Source: Hyphodiscus hymeniophilus (Eukaryota > Ascomycota > Leotiomycetes > Helotiales > Hyphodiscaceae). Taken from it: 64,000 nucleotides of DNA. The stretch is taken from assembly GCA_016508695.1 (NCBI GenBank), contig VNKQ01000005.1, forward strand, positions 1,364,001-1,428,000, given 5' to 3'. The position numbers and the translations under genes were made by a program. The notes under the pieces were generated by a model. That model was not told where the DNA came from, did not search any database, and worked only from the letters and a program-made list of their open reading frames with translations. Below, piece by piece: positions 20,101-30,074 of this stretch. Position 1 is the stretch's first letter, and each line of letters starts with the position of its first letter.

Positions 20101-23003
20101 TCCCTTTGCTGTTTCTTGTTCAACTTGGGGGCATTCTTGGCAGCTTTCGCGGCTCTCGCGGCAGCTTCCTCCTCCTCTTGGGCTTTGGCTTCAGCTTCAG
20201 CTTTGGCCTTCTCTTCGGCCTCTTTAGCTTCCTCAGCAGCCTTGAGTTCAGCTTCCTCCTTGTCGGCTTTCTCTTTGGCCTTCTTAGCCAACTTGTCTGC
20301 CTTTTCCTGGTCTTTCTTGCTGAGTTTAGGAGCCGGGACTTCCTTCTCTTTCGACTTGGTCTTCTTAGCAGCACTTCCAAAGGTGTCCCAGATATCAGCT
20401 TCAGGCTCGGTCAGGTCCATAGCCGGAGGAGTTGGGGCTGGTGGTGGGGGATCGACAACCTTCTTGGTCTTGCTTTTCTTATCCTTTTTGGAAGCAGTAC
20501 CCCAAGTACCCCAATCGTCTTCAGCTGCTTTTTCTTCCACAGGTTCCGGTTCCGGCTCCGGTTCTGGTAGAGTGATTTCTTCGACGACTTCAACCGGCAT
20601 GTTTTTCTTGCCTTTTTTCTTATCTTTCTTTGAAGAAGTCGTTCCCCAAATGTCGTCCGTCTTTGGCTCCTCGATCGCATCAGGCTTGATGATCGAATCG
20701 TCAATATGCATGGAGGATTCGGGAGAAACGAGAGCCGAAGACTTGCCAACCTTCTTTTTCTTGTCTTTCTTGGCAGCAGTACCCCAAGAACCGAGAAAGT
20801 CATCGGCATCACCAACTTCCGGGACAGCCGGGGGTGGTGTTGGAGAACGAGGTTCGGATTCTTCAATCTTCTTCTCAACCAGCGCTTTAGATGTCTCCTT
20901 GCCAATCTTGACCTTCTTCTTGTCTGTCTTCTGACCCCAGTTCATCCAGTCATCATCATCAGCCGCTTCAACGTCTTCGGCAATGGGAGCAGGGTCAGTA
21001 GCTGGAGGCGGAATTGTTTCCTTCGTCTTGGTAGATGGCTTCTTGTCCTTCTTCGATGCTCCCCAGACACTTGAGGCCCAGCCTAAGTCATCTTCTGCAA
21101 CAGCTGGTTCCGGGTCAGGAGCAGCTGGAGGGACATCTTTGACTTTGGAGACCTCTTCAATTGCACCCTTCTTCTTTTTCTTGTCTTTCTTGGACGTTGA
21201 AAAAGATGCTCCCCAAGGATCATCGTCAGCGGGTGCGCCTTCAGGTTCAGGAGTGGGTTCTTTTGCTTTGATTTCTTCCACCACTCCCTTTGCCTTCTTC
21301 TTGTCTTTTTTGGTACCGAAAGATCCCCAGCCAAGGTCAGCCACTGGATCGGGTTCCGGGTCTGCTGGTTTCTCTTCGACTTTGGACGTCTCTTCAACAC
21401 CAACCTTGGCCCCCTTCTTTTTCTTGTCCTTTTTCGTAGATCCAAATGACCATGGGTCGTCATCAACAGGCGCTGGCTCAGGATCTGGGAGGGGATCAGG
21501 CTCTTTTGGTGTTTCTTCGGTCTTGTCATCAGAAGCTTTGCCCTTTTTCTTCTTGTCCTTCTTGCCGAAAGATCCCCAGGTGTCAAATTCATCTGGAGCG
21601 GCTTCTGGTTCGGGTTCCGGATCGGCCTTGACTTCAACTTTTGCTGGTTCTTCAATGGCGTTCTTGCCCTTCTTGCCCTTCTTGTCTTTTTTACTGACAG
21701 GTCCCCAGCCAGCAAAGTCATCCACAACGGGCTCGGGCTCGGGCTCCGGCTCAGTTGCCTTTTCTTCGTCAACCTTCGAAAATTCTTCGGCGGTGGGTTT
21801 GCCCTTCTTTTTCTTGTCCTTCTTGGAGGTGGCGCCAAACCAGTCCTCTTCAACTGGTGGCTCCTCCTTGAGTTCGACCTTGGGTGGGTCAGGCTCAATC
21901 ACCTTCTTACCACCTTTCTTCTTAGTTTTGGCTGTGCCCCAAGTTCCCCAATCGTCCTCGGGGGCCTCCTCAGCGGCTGCAGGTTCCTCGATTTTGGAAG
22001 GCTCCTCAGGCTCAGGTAGATCAGCGAGGGCACCCTTCTTCTTCTTCTTGTCCTTCTTGGAAGTGCCAAGGGACCAGATATCTTCAGCAGGGGCTGGTTC
22101 CTCGACTTTGGTTTCAATTTTGACCGGTTCTGGCTCCGCAACTTTCTTGCCGCCCTTTTTCTTAGACTTTGCTGCGCCCCAAGTTCCCCAATCGTCCTCT
22201 GGTGCATCTTCAGCTGCTGGTGCGGATTCCTCGTTCGGCTTTTCCAAAGGCTCTTCAACTTCGTTGATGAGACCATTCTTTTTCTTCTTCTTGTCCTTCT
22301 TATTCACGGAATTGAAGCCAAAATCAAAAGTATCGTCCTCTTTCTTTTCTACGCCCGGATCTGGTTCATCCTTGGTTTCTTCGTCAAAAGCCCCAAAAGA
22401 GAATCCCTTCTCCTTCTTCTTTGGCTTCGCTCGGTTGATACTCCAAGGATTATTGTCGACTTCGGTGTCGACTTTGTCAGTCGAAGTTGTGTTTGACACC
22501 GCAGCAGAGAAGTCCCATGTACTCGCCGTGGTTGTCGTCCCGGTATTCCAATTACTGCCCCAATTCCCAAAACTGCTAGCAGGTTTTGTTGTGCCAGTAT
22601 CAAAGCTCAGATCTAATGACGGCCCTGTATCGCCTAAATTGATCTCATGAAAGGTATCTGGCTTGTCTGCTGCTGGAGCTGCTGCAGGAGGATCCTCAGC
22701 CTTGCCTTTCTTGCCCTTCTTCTTGCCCTTCGCGGGCACAAATGAATCCCACTCATCCTCGGCCTTCGGCTCGTTACCGTCCTCTCCATTTCCCTCATCC
22801 TTCTTATCGCCATCGTCACCTGCTCCAGTATCACCGCCTTTGTCTCCACCATTGCTCCCTTCACCATCGTCCTTCTTGCTTCCATCGTCATCATCGTCAT
22901 CCGCCCACTTTGACTTCGCAGCAGCCTTAGCCTTCTGTTTGGCCTTCTTCCCACCTGCTTGTTTGAACCCGTCCTGCGACTGGAGGTCAATCGACGGCGC
23001 CAT
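17184..23003 (-). CDS. Giant intronless polyampholyte repeat protein, about 1,939 aa
   Basis: A single uninterrupted frame. I prefer the Met at 23003 (MAPSIDLQSQDGF); an in-frame Met at 23228 would add 75 ordinary-looking residues. From about nt 22,770 to 20,340 the protein has roughly 20 degenerate repeats of 35-45 residues. Each has an acidic Pro/Glu linker, an aromatic core such as DDWGTWG or DPWSFG, then a basic block such as SKKDKKKKG. A long Ala/Glu/Lys coiled-coil-like part follows (about 20,300-19,950), then Ser/Lys-rich segments with a poly-Pro run (about 19,530-19,560), and an Arg/Glu-rich coiled-coil segment (about 18,150-17,750). Three G-L-x-x-M/L-F-G motifs occur at 18912-18932, 18309-18329 and 17205-17225, the last near the C-terminus. 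I recognise no catalytic domain and no named family. A scaffold or condensate role is a guess. Long ORFs on the opposite strand are shadows. Confidence 0.8.
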   Translation of the reverse strand: MAPSIDLQSQDGFKQAGGKKAKQKAKAAAKSKWADDDDDDGSKKDDGEGSNGGDKGGDTGAGDDGDKKDEGNGEDGNEPKAEDEWDSFVPAKGKKKGKKGKAEDPPAAAPAADKPDTFHEINLGDTGPSLDLSFDTGTTKPASSFGNWGSNWNTGTTTTASTWDFSAAVSNTTSTDKVDTEVDNNPWSINRAKPKKKEKGFSFGAFDEETKDEPDPGVEKKEDDTFDFGFNSVNKKDKKKKKNGLINEVEEPLEKPNEESAPAAEDAPEDDWGTWGAAKSKKKGGKKVAEPEPVKIETKVEEPAPAEDIWSLGTSKKDKKKKKGALADLPEPEEPSKIEEPAAAEEAPEDDWGTWGTAKTKKKGGKKVIEPDPPKVELKEEPPVEEDWFGATSKKDKKKKGKPTAEEFSKVDEEKATEPEPEPEPVVDDFAGWGPVSKKDKKGKKGKNAIEEPAKVEVKADPEPEPEAAPDEFDTWGSFGKKDKKKKGKASDDKTEETPKEPDPLPDPEPAPVDDDPWSFGSTKKDKKKKGAKVGVEETSKVEEKPADPEPDPVADLGWGSFGTKKDKKKAKGVVEEIKAKEPTPEPEGAPADDDPWGASFSTSKKDKKKKKGAIEEVSKVKDVPPAAPDPEPAVAEDDLGWASSVWGASKKDKKPSTKTKETIPPPATDPAPIAEDVEAADDDDWMNWGQKTDKKKVKIGKETSKALVEKKIEESEPRSPTPPPAVPEVGDADDFLGSWGTAAKKDKKKKVGKSSALVSPESSMHIDDSIIKPDAIEEPKTDDIWGTTSSKKDKKKGKKNMPVEVVEEITLPEPEPEPEPVEEKAAEDDWGTWGTASKKDKKSKTKKVVDPPPPAPTPPAMDLTEPEADIWDTFGSAAKKTKSKEKEVPAPKLSKKDQEKADKLAKKAKEKADKEEAELKAAEEAKEAEEKAKAEAEAKAQEEEEAAARAAKAAKNAPKLNKKQQREADAKKKAEEEEAAKKKADEEEAAAEALLAEIEAEEAAAKAAKEKKVLESAKKDKKSSKITKTDSKSKSSKVPEPEPEPEPLIDLSPKVEPVADVFSFWGASTKKGKGTEATKKEAYSTAADEIAIADKAKLPEATAKDTTSSFKSSSKDAMKASVLTKKPVGGKIADRLKAFESPAAVVAPPPPPPPPPAPSPPKDDKKKTSLSKSQTITPKSSSKKEKDVVESKAESPKKSKSKEVPGSFPDDEIVEIVDMAADKKASKKSKSSSKEKESPKEKAVPAAPPTPPPEPKSSKKERPRVVRDATAGSSWGAWGATTSKEKEEKEKEKEKKSSKDRKSDETPKKEEKKSKDADLKRSKSSATKKPEKDDKGSSKGSSSDKAEKADRPPVSRGLSSMFGAPSRSKSVSEKRSSRPSSRRHSVVVDGGMVSPPPDDKAIPEMSAKAAKLFGVTPAKLSRSKSERKSKLHGMIPPHSINLHRDKTDKHEGLDDDDDIVMVGGDDLAPSPEKPSRDRRGKSKVTSDPIFAPPPAVPMPPGDDELPIRRKKPSTKETSANARFSKQAKQEDDIVMVDADGPSEAPGLKRADSSAKKAGLGGMFGGLLGKSRPDNKRRNTALTDDEGRGLRREDRKIKRPAKDRSEGDADIDFTMSGGAAEEDQEARREARHARRADKEAAEKAAEDARRAKDDGRRERRRKQEEEMEARRQEEKEARRAARREQRAREDAERDAVEAKEAERAERRRARRAEKEREAAQTDGQGLSEDPGRLKKSDRRKSHMDAPIEDEEERRRKREERRALRSSEVPRTSRRKSAPVVDSYFDPRNGKSRNVEPEYLPADGPVYKDAKRKKDKAGWPHSGTDSWVKDHSDAPPPPEDEAPVEDGPSEDPVADENARRNLRKTRRHSKIGDAVGVDDQEERRRRRESRRQEKEAVRSSEGSQGDGRRSSHREYAYMDTSRAPSAQGGLFGRFRKIAGV
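20340..22770 (-). repeat. About 20 degenerate coding repeats (acidic - W/F-G - Lys block)
   Basis: The repeat lies inside the giant protein gene. Units differ in sequence but keep the order acidic linker, W/F-x-x-W/F-G, KKDKKKK. Divergence between units suggests old duplication rather than recent slippage. Confidence 0.75.
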
Positions 23004-23228
23004 AGTTGGATCGCGAAATAGAGAGTCGTCTCGATGTGTGTCTTTCGAGAAAGGAGGGGTAGTTTGGGAATCAATCGAGTCATGCGCGTGCTTTCTGGCG
23101 AGGGCATCTGAATCGTGTAGTTCGAGTACCCGTTCACTTTCTTTCTCAGGAATGTGCTTCCATTGCGAAGAAGTTCTTGGGGATTTCAGAGGTTCGCAAT
23201 GCCGTCTGCAAGGCCACGTAGGTACCAA

Positions 23229-24790
23229 ATCCGGAGATATCTTCTGTGATAGTCGTTAGAGATCTGACTCCACACCGCTCGCGTTCGCTGCCATGCGGCA
23301 GGCTTTCAGCCGCTACTGCATGCCAACGATGGGAAGTAGGCGCGTTCGTACCAATTCTGCCCGATATGCACCTTCAGGCTTCTTTAAAGTCCGTGATGCT
23401 ATCCATGCTTGAGCGATGAGGCTGAGGCTTATCCGTAATTCCTCCTCAGGAGTCCACTCCCTATCCCAGACCTGGGTCGTAGTCGACCCATAGCCGTTCC
23501 CTAGGGGATCGCCGCAGTACAACAGAGCCTCGACCGCTGCCATTATGGATAATCGAACTCGTATGGGTCGCGGATGGTGTCAAACTCATCGAGACTGTAT
23601 ACCTAGTGCGTGGTGTTGAGCGGAATTGCAATGAGCGATGCGGATAAGCAAATTGTCGTAGAGGGCTGATGGCCTTCAATTTCCGTCCAGGTGATGGATG
23701 TGAAAGTATCGAGAGAAATAGTATGAGTGAAGTCCAGAGACAGAGGTAGGAGTGAGTGGTCACAAGGGGTCTTTTCTCTGGCAAGGGATGTACAAAGTCT
23801 TGGAATGGACCTCGCCAAAGTTGGCTGCGTGTATCACGTTGAGCCCCAATCGCAGCGCTACTTACTTATCCATGCAATCGATACACCAGATACACAGTCG
23901 CAAAACATGCAAAATATTTTCACCAGGAGATGTTTACGTTGTTGTTCTACGTACCAAAAGAAAGGTCATGGGCAGGGATAGGCCGCTATGACTGGCAACA
24001 ACAATGGAACCTTTTCTCTGGCGTCTGCGGGTACTCGCAGCCCAACCATGGATTTGCAGCAGCTGTTGGGTGCAGCAGCGGGCAGATCGAGGTGGACAAC
24101 GGCAGTGCTAACGAAGCGTTCTCCACCATCACGACTGGATTCTGCTCTTTGCAGGCTACACCGCAACTTCGTCGTCCAGGACAGACAAACCCATCCCTCG
24201 AATGGAAGTGGGACAATTACTTTGTGCATAAGGGGCGATTCGTACTGTCGTGCTGAGTGGCTGGTGGCATCAAGGCGTGGTACGAATGTGACAAGCCAAC
24301 AACAAGAGGACGGCGATTCATTCGTGCTGCACGACGGGTATCCAGGCCAATAGCAATAATAATAGCAATGGATCCTATCACTCAAAGGCTACCTACCTTA
24401 CCGACCGCGTTTTACCCGGCAGAGATAGTCACGTGCACAACTTACCGGACGAAACAGGTAAACAGGACTTTCGCGTTACTGCTATGCAACTTTCGCTCCG
24501 AGGTGGATTTCAAGCCAAATGTTTTCCCTTCAGAAGGTACAAATCTAGGCCTTGTCATGTTGCATGCGCCTTCGGTCAGGTGAGAGCGATGCGATGGTGG
24601 GGTACATAAATCGAATTCAAGCTCCGGCAGTTTCTTAGCACGTTGATGACATCAGTCCAGAATGTGGACCTCGTGGACCACTTGCGTTATTGGTAATCCG
24701 CATTTTTATGATGGTGATGCTATGAAAATTTCGTTTCTATTTCTTACAATTATTTTTGCATAATAGTTTTTGTTTCATAAAGCAGTCATC
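23229..24790. other. Divergent intergenic region (giant repeat gene / MDR reductase)
   Basis: 1.56 kb between divergent genes, so it presumably holds both promoters. The short ORFs inside show no protein-like pattern. The final 100 bases before the reductase ATG are AT-rich. Confidence 0.4.
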
Positions 24791-26345
24791 ATGTTAAACC
24801 ACGCTGTTGTTGTGACCAAACCTGGCGAAGTTGCAGTTGAAGAGGTGTCGACTCCTAAGCTTCGAGATGACTACATATTAGTCAAGGTTAAGGCAGTAGC
24901 TTTGAATCCTACAGATTGGAAGCATGTGGACTTTTTGGTACGATTTTCCGGTTTTCTTTCCCAATCTGGATGCTTTCGGTTCGAAGCATGAGATATCATG
25001 TTCCACTGCGTCCCTTACAATGGCTCGGAATCAACGAACAGTCAAGTCTGGTCAGATATTTCAAGCGAGGTTAGAGGAGCGGTGTTGTCTTAATTATTGG
25101 AATCAACCAAGAAATTAGCATATATCTCGATCGCCCAATACTGGGTGAATGAACGACATTCCTCGCCTGCAAAAACCCCTTTGTTCTAGGCCCAGTACTG
25201 GGGAACTAAAGCTGATTTAAGAATTCTAAATAGACGAGTCAAGGTGCCCGGGTATGTCTTTTCAATTCTAAGCCACGAACCGGAATCCACCGAATTTCGA
25301 CAAGAGAACACTAATGTGACTCTCTATTCAGATCGGCTGCGACTATGCGGGTGTCGTCGAAGAGGTAGGAAGCAAGGTCACCAAGCCATTCAAGAAGGGA
25401 GATCGAATCTGTGGTTTCGTCCACGGAGGAAACGAAGTGAACCATGAAGATGGAGCCTTCCAAGACTACATTGTTGTCAAGGGAGATGTCCAAATCAAGA
25501 TTCCAGAGAACTTGAGCTTCGAGGAGGCATCTACTCTTGGTGTCGGCATCACCACGTGAGTTTCCTGCCAAAATCCTAGCTTCTGATCCCGAGGCGGCTG
25601 TTCTAACGCAGCTCTGCACAGTGTGGGACAAGGACTCTACCAATCCCTCCAACTCCCCCTTCCCAGTAAACCCAGCACCGAGAAAACCGCACTCCTCATT
25701 TACGGAGGAAGCACCGCAACAGGGAGTCTCGCAATCCAATATGCAAAGCTTTCCGGATTGACAGTCATCGTGACTTGCTCATCCCACAACTTCGACTACG
25801 TCAAGAGATTAGGAGCAGGTAGGTTCCTTCCACAGTCCGTTCCAAAATCTTCTCACCATGTCTAACACCCAGCAGATGCCGCATTTGATTACAAAGAGCC
25901 CACCTGCTCCCAGCAAATCAAAGACTATTCAGGAGACAGCATACGCTACGCCTTCGACTGCATCTCCGAAGGCTCATCTGTATCTATCACTGTGTCATCC
26001 ATGTCTCCATCCGGCGGAGTCTACAGTACCCTCCTCCCTGTTTCCGAAGACGAAGTCCGTGGAATCAACCCCAAGGTGCAGACGAAACACACCTTGGGAT
26101 ACACTGTAGTTGGTGAGGCTTTTAAATTTGGACCTCAAGATTTCCCGGCTATGCCCGAAAATTTCGAGTTCGGAAAGATGTTCTGGGAGCTTTCGAAAGA
26201 TCTGCTGGAGAGTGGAAAGGTTAAGGTTCATAAGCCTACTGTCAATAAATTCGGCAGTGGATTCAAGGGTGTTATTGAGGGTATGGACTACATGAGACAG
26301 GGGAAAGTAAGTGGTGAGAAGTTAGTCTTCACTATTGATCAGTAG
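24791..26345 (+). CDS. Medium-chain dehydrogenase, trans-enoyl-reductase / zinc-binding-ADH-like
   Basis: Exons 24791-24937, 25234-25251, 25332-25555, 25622-25818, 25876-26345 (351 aa). All introns have GT/AG ends and agreeing phases. The start MLNHAVVVTKPGEV is chosen over a Met 21 nt upstream because it fits the family N-terminus. The 18-nt exon 2 supplies TSQGAR, making HVDFL-TSQGAR-IGCDYAG, which the family requires at this place. Visible motifs: NPTDWKH, GCDYAGVVEEVG, the nucleotide-binding loop IYGGSTATGSLA, and a family-typical tail. Catalytic zinc Cys/His ligands of true alcohol dehydrogenases are absent, so it is probably an NADPH-dependent enoyl or quinone reductase. Such proteins partner polyketide synthases or act in stress; no synthase is nearby, so the substrate is unknown. 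Confidence 0.85.
25134..25202. repeat. Paired palindromes bounding a 69-bp segment inside an intron
   Basis: CCCAATACTGGG (25134-25145) and the perfect palindrome CCCAGTACTGGG (25191-25202) sit at both ends of a segment within the unusually long first intron of the MDR reductase gene. They could be ends of a tiny mobile element remnant. Confidence 0.45.
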
Positions 26346-26636
26346 AGCTGCTGTCTGTCCTCCACAGCGACAGATTGTGGGAAAAGTATGATAAGATATT
26401 AAAAAAATTGATTCGTTCCTTTCAAAAACAGCGGCCTCAATTCGAGTCACCTAAGTCTATTTCAACGCTAAAAAAAAGAGTTCGAAAGGACTCCGCTCAA
26501 TGCCCAGTGAGGAAACGGAGGATGTGGATGGTATCTATGCGCCCCTGAAACAGATCTTCCCAAAATGTCCCACAATATAGATCTTTAAAGCTCGATCCCC
26601 AAAAGGAAATTGTACAAGCTGGTATGACTTAGATCA

Positions 26637-28878
26637 TCAACGTCCACCTATGTCACTCGAATAGCCGCCGTTGTAAACTTCGTTCACCTGCCCATGATAT
26701 CCATGCTGAGGTCCTGGCCCACTTGAAACGTACCCGCCCTCATCCTCTTCGTAGTATTCAGAGCCACTGGCATCAAAACTGCTCCTTCCGCCATCATCGT
26801 CAATGCCAGCGTCGCCCTGTGGCATTTCTGACCAGCTTAATGTCGCAAGTGCAGGATACTGCGCAAGCAGTGCAGCGGGGAGCGTGTAATTTCCACTAGC
26901 ATCGATAGGGAAACCATTTGCATCCATGGGTATCGGCTGTGGTTGTTGCATATGCATATTTTGCATGCGCTGCTCTTGCCACAGGCGTTGTCGCTCGATT
27001 GCTTCTTCGTCAAGCAAAGGTTTGATGCAGATTCGGCCGGCTTCCGAACGGAAATGCCGACCCAATGCATCTGCACGAGCAAAGCGGCGGCCACATCCCC
27101 ACTGACCGCCTTGTTTGAGTTCACCCTTGCAAACAAACTTCTTCTCCCCAGAATGAAGTCCTTCATGACGCTTCCGATCATGTTGGCGAGCAAAGGCTTT
27201 CCCACATACTGTGCACACGAAAGGACGCTCATCAGTGTGGGTCCGCAGATGGGAACGCAGGTTGTAAGCACGGGTGAACCGTTTAGGGCACAAAGTGCAT
27301 TGAAAGGTCGCGGGGTGTTTCTGAACCCGCTTAGCATTGCCACTTTCCGCAGATGCTGCTTGATATTCAGGGTCCGCAAGTCCGAGGATATAGTCCCGAT
27401 TGGGAAGAGAAGACGTGGATTGACGCCGTCTGCTTGGAGAACTCGTTCCAGTCCTGTCATTTGGCGACAAGGATCGAGAAGGATCTGGTGATCGGCCATC
27501 CGGACTAAGGTTTGGTGACAGAGACGGAGTGTGGGGGCGGGGACCGCCAGGTGAGGGGCTGTTATAAGGATCTGAGACCGCTCGACGACGGCGACCTACT
27601 CTTCTCTTAGTAAGAAACTTAGTATGTACATTTAGACTACATACCTCGATCAGGAGGGGTCAAGGCGTCTTGATCAAACGAGGGCTTTGGAGGCTCAAAG
27701 CTATTTTGTCTCGAAGCTGGCGCAAACTCAACATTGATCTCAGGCGGAACCATCTGCTGAGCTTGCCCCATATCTAGAGATCCGTTGTTGTGTTGCATCT
27801 GAGGAAATAATTCCTGGACTTGACCACCATACATATTTTGTTGTTGTCCAAAACCATTATTCATCCCAAGCATGAACTGGTTCTGATTTAAAACTGGGAG
27901 CTGTTGTGGACCCAAACGCGGCGAGATCGCAGGGCTGTGTGCAGGACTATGACCTCGCCCAGGGCTTGAATGCTGTACTTGGGGGTGATCAGATAATGAA
28001 AAAGACCCAATACCTAGAACTTCTTGGTAGAGACCAGCATCTTGTGGATTTTGCATTGGTGAATGGTGCTGCTCTATAGATTCAAAGGTATCGTGGTGGC
28101 CTAGGTTTGGAGAGTGTTGAGCTGAAGATACCGAAACATCAGAGTATTCCGATGGCGTTCTGCGGTGGGTGGTAAATTGTGGTGGCATCATGCTCCATTC
28201 GTGCCCTTGTGGGAAAGCAGCACTTTCAGGCCCTAATGAAGCATTTCGAGAGTGAGAGGGTTGGAATGGACCCTGGTTGAATGAAGGGGATTGGTGTGCG
28301 GAGGAGGGTGAGCGGGAGTCGGGTTGTAGGAGACTTGGAGGCGTAGGAGTTTGGTGTATTTGCGGGGAAGACATGTTGAGCTCCGCGGGGTTGACTGAAG
28401 GATTTCCAGGCTGCTGAATATCGTTCATAAAAAACTGCGGATCAAACTGATCACTTTGATTGTTCGGTGTCGAAAACAAGGAGAAATCCTCGTTGAAACT
28501 ATTGTTTGCGCCGAGAAGCTCTTGCGTGAAACTGGGCTGTTGACCGTAGGGCGAGGTCTGCTCTTCTTGCTTGAATTGAGGATTGAAGTCCTGGGTCTGT
28601 GCATATGTTGCCTCGCTCAGTCCACCTTGTGGTGAGAAAGCTTGTCCTTGTTGGTTGAGGAACTCGTTGTTGCTGGCAGCAAATTGTGGAAGACCGTTGT
28701 TCGAGTCGAAGGCTCCGTTGTTCATAAAATGCTGGTGCTGATTGCTGCCTGCTGTATCCAGGGCGAGTCCCAAACCAATTGAATTATTATTTTCTTGAAA
28801 TTGGTGCGGGGAAGGGCTATGTGATATATGCGATTGCTGATGACCCGCAGAGGGAGATCTTCCACGCTGTTGATCCAT
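26637..28878 (-). CDS. crzA: Calcineurin-regulated C2H2 transcription factor CrzA/Crz1
   Basis: Exons 28878-27645 and 27595-26637 (730 aa); the 49-nt intron joins DRG to RRRRAVSDP. The start MDQQRGRSPS is chosen because the longer frame to 29211 is not CrzA-like. Residues 1-400 are Gln/Asn/Ser/Pro-rich with SPxx phosphorylation-type sites. A calcineurin-docking-like PxIxIT variant, PEINVE, lies at residues 379-384 (nt 27727-27744). Then come two classical C2H2 fingers (FQCTLCPKRF..., FVCTVCGKAF...) and a third, irregular one with a long Cys spacing (VCKGELKQGGQWGCG), as is usual for CrzA. The factor would move to the nucleus after Ca2+/calcineurin signalling and activate ion-homeostasis and wall-stress genes. 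Family identification is strong; the docking motif assignment is inference. Confidence 0.9.
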
Positions 28879-30074
28879 GTCGGTATTTCTGTTCTTAGAA
28901 TGTCTGAAGTTGTTTTGAGGTTGGTGGAAGTTAGCCTCCTGAGGTACGGTGGCTGAGCTTGAGGCTATGCGAAACGGCTGAAATACCCACACGGGGCGGT
29001 CAAAGATAACTTTGAATCTCGAGAAAGCCTCGTGTCGAGGATTGCGCAACTCAGACTTGATTCCTCCCCAGTTCTCGTAACAATGTTCGTTGGGTTTGGT
29101 TCTCCAGTCGTGGTGCCGTAGCCGTTCGCAGATGAACAGGGAGGGGAGATGCGCTGGGAGATGCGCTTGGACAACGAAAGATGATCGCAGCGATAATATC
29201 ACCACATCCAATGTCGCAACCCTTTGTAATGTGTAGATACCCCAATATATCAGTTACTGAGTTGTGTTGCAAGTCGTGAGGGTTGGTCGAAGGATAAGCG
29301 CTGGCGTGGATGTTGGGTTAGGTTGGGTGAGACTGTATCGGGGAGGGGCTATTTCTGAACTGGCTCTCGCAGACCATCAATTTAGCAATTTGTCGTGATG
29401 CGGATCTCCTGCGCAAGGAATAGACGTCAGCGTTTATTGAACATTGTACGGTCAGGCTAGGTTTGAGTGTTGAAGCTGGCGAGGCATGATCGCATCATGA
29501 GAAGCTCATCCAACTCTGGACGCCTTACCTGAGAGTCTGGTGCTGGTCTTCAGGTCGGCAACGTCGTCGTCAAAGATTATTATGGATTGATAACGCAGGA
29601 GCAATGCTGGCGATGCTGTGCGACGAGTTGAAGAGACCTCTGGCTGCATCTATGCCTGGTCTTGTTTGGTTCAGTAAGGAGGCCTTTTCCCGAAGTTTGA
29701 TCGATAACAGACCCGAATCCTATCTGTCAAATGCGGCCTTAGCGTGATCTTGCCCACCTTGCTTTCTTCCTCGCCTGCAGGAACTCAATTAAGAAATATA
29801 GGATGAATCGACACGTCTTCAAGTTGACCTTCGGTGCTGTTCATATGAGATCGTAAAAACATCAAGAAGCGTATCACATTAGGCATAGCAGCTTTCTTAT
29901 ATGGAACATCACCTTCTCTTCACGCAAGTGCTTCCAGCAGATTTCTACCGGCGCTTTCACCGCTGTACCTCTCCTTGTTTTGAAACCACCCAAATACAAA
30001 TACTGCTAATGCTACATGAGTAGCTTTTCAGATAATGAAGCATATTTGACTTTGATTTGGTTGTCTCATTTCTC
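28879..30074. other. Upstream region of crzA
   Basis: About 1.2 kb holding the crzA promoter and probably a long 5' UTR, on to the 3' end of the HAD gene. No supported gene seen. Open frames near 28965-29211 extend crzA upstream but look non-coding. Confidence 0.4.

Noticed and set aside
18160..22650. Two very long plus-strand ORFs (924 and 555 codons) opposite the giant protein
   Set aside because: They are Ser/Phe/Gly-rich mirror images of Lys/Glu/Asp codons on the other strand and contain no domain. The minus-strand frame is longer, unbroken and has a regular repeat.
28965..29211. Upstream extension of CrzA from the Met at 29211
   Set aside because: The extra residues are unlike CrzA N-termini, while MDQQRGRSPS at 28878 starts the Gln/Ser-rich region directly.
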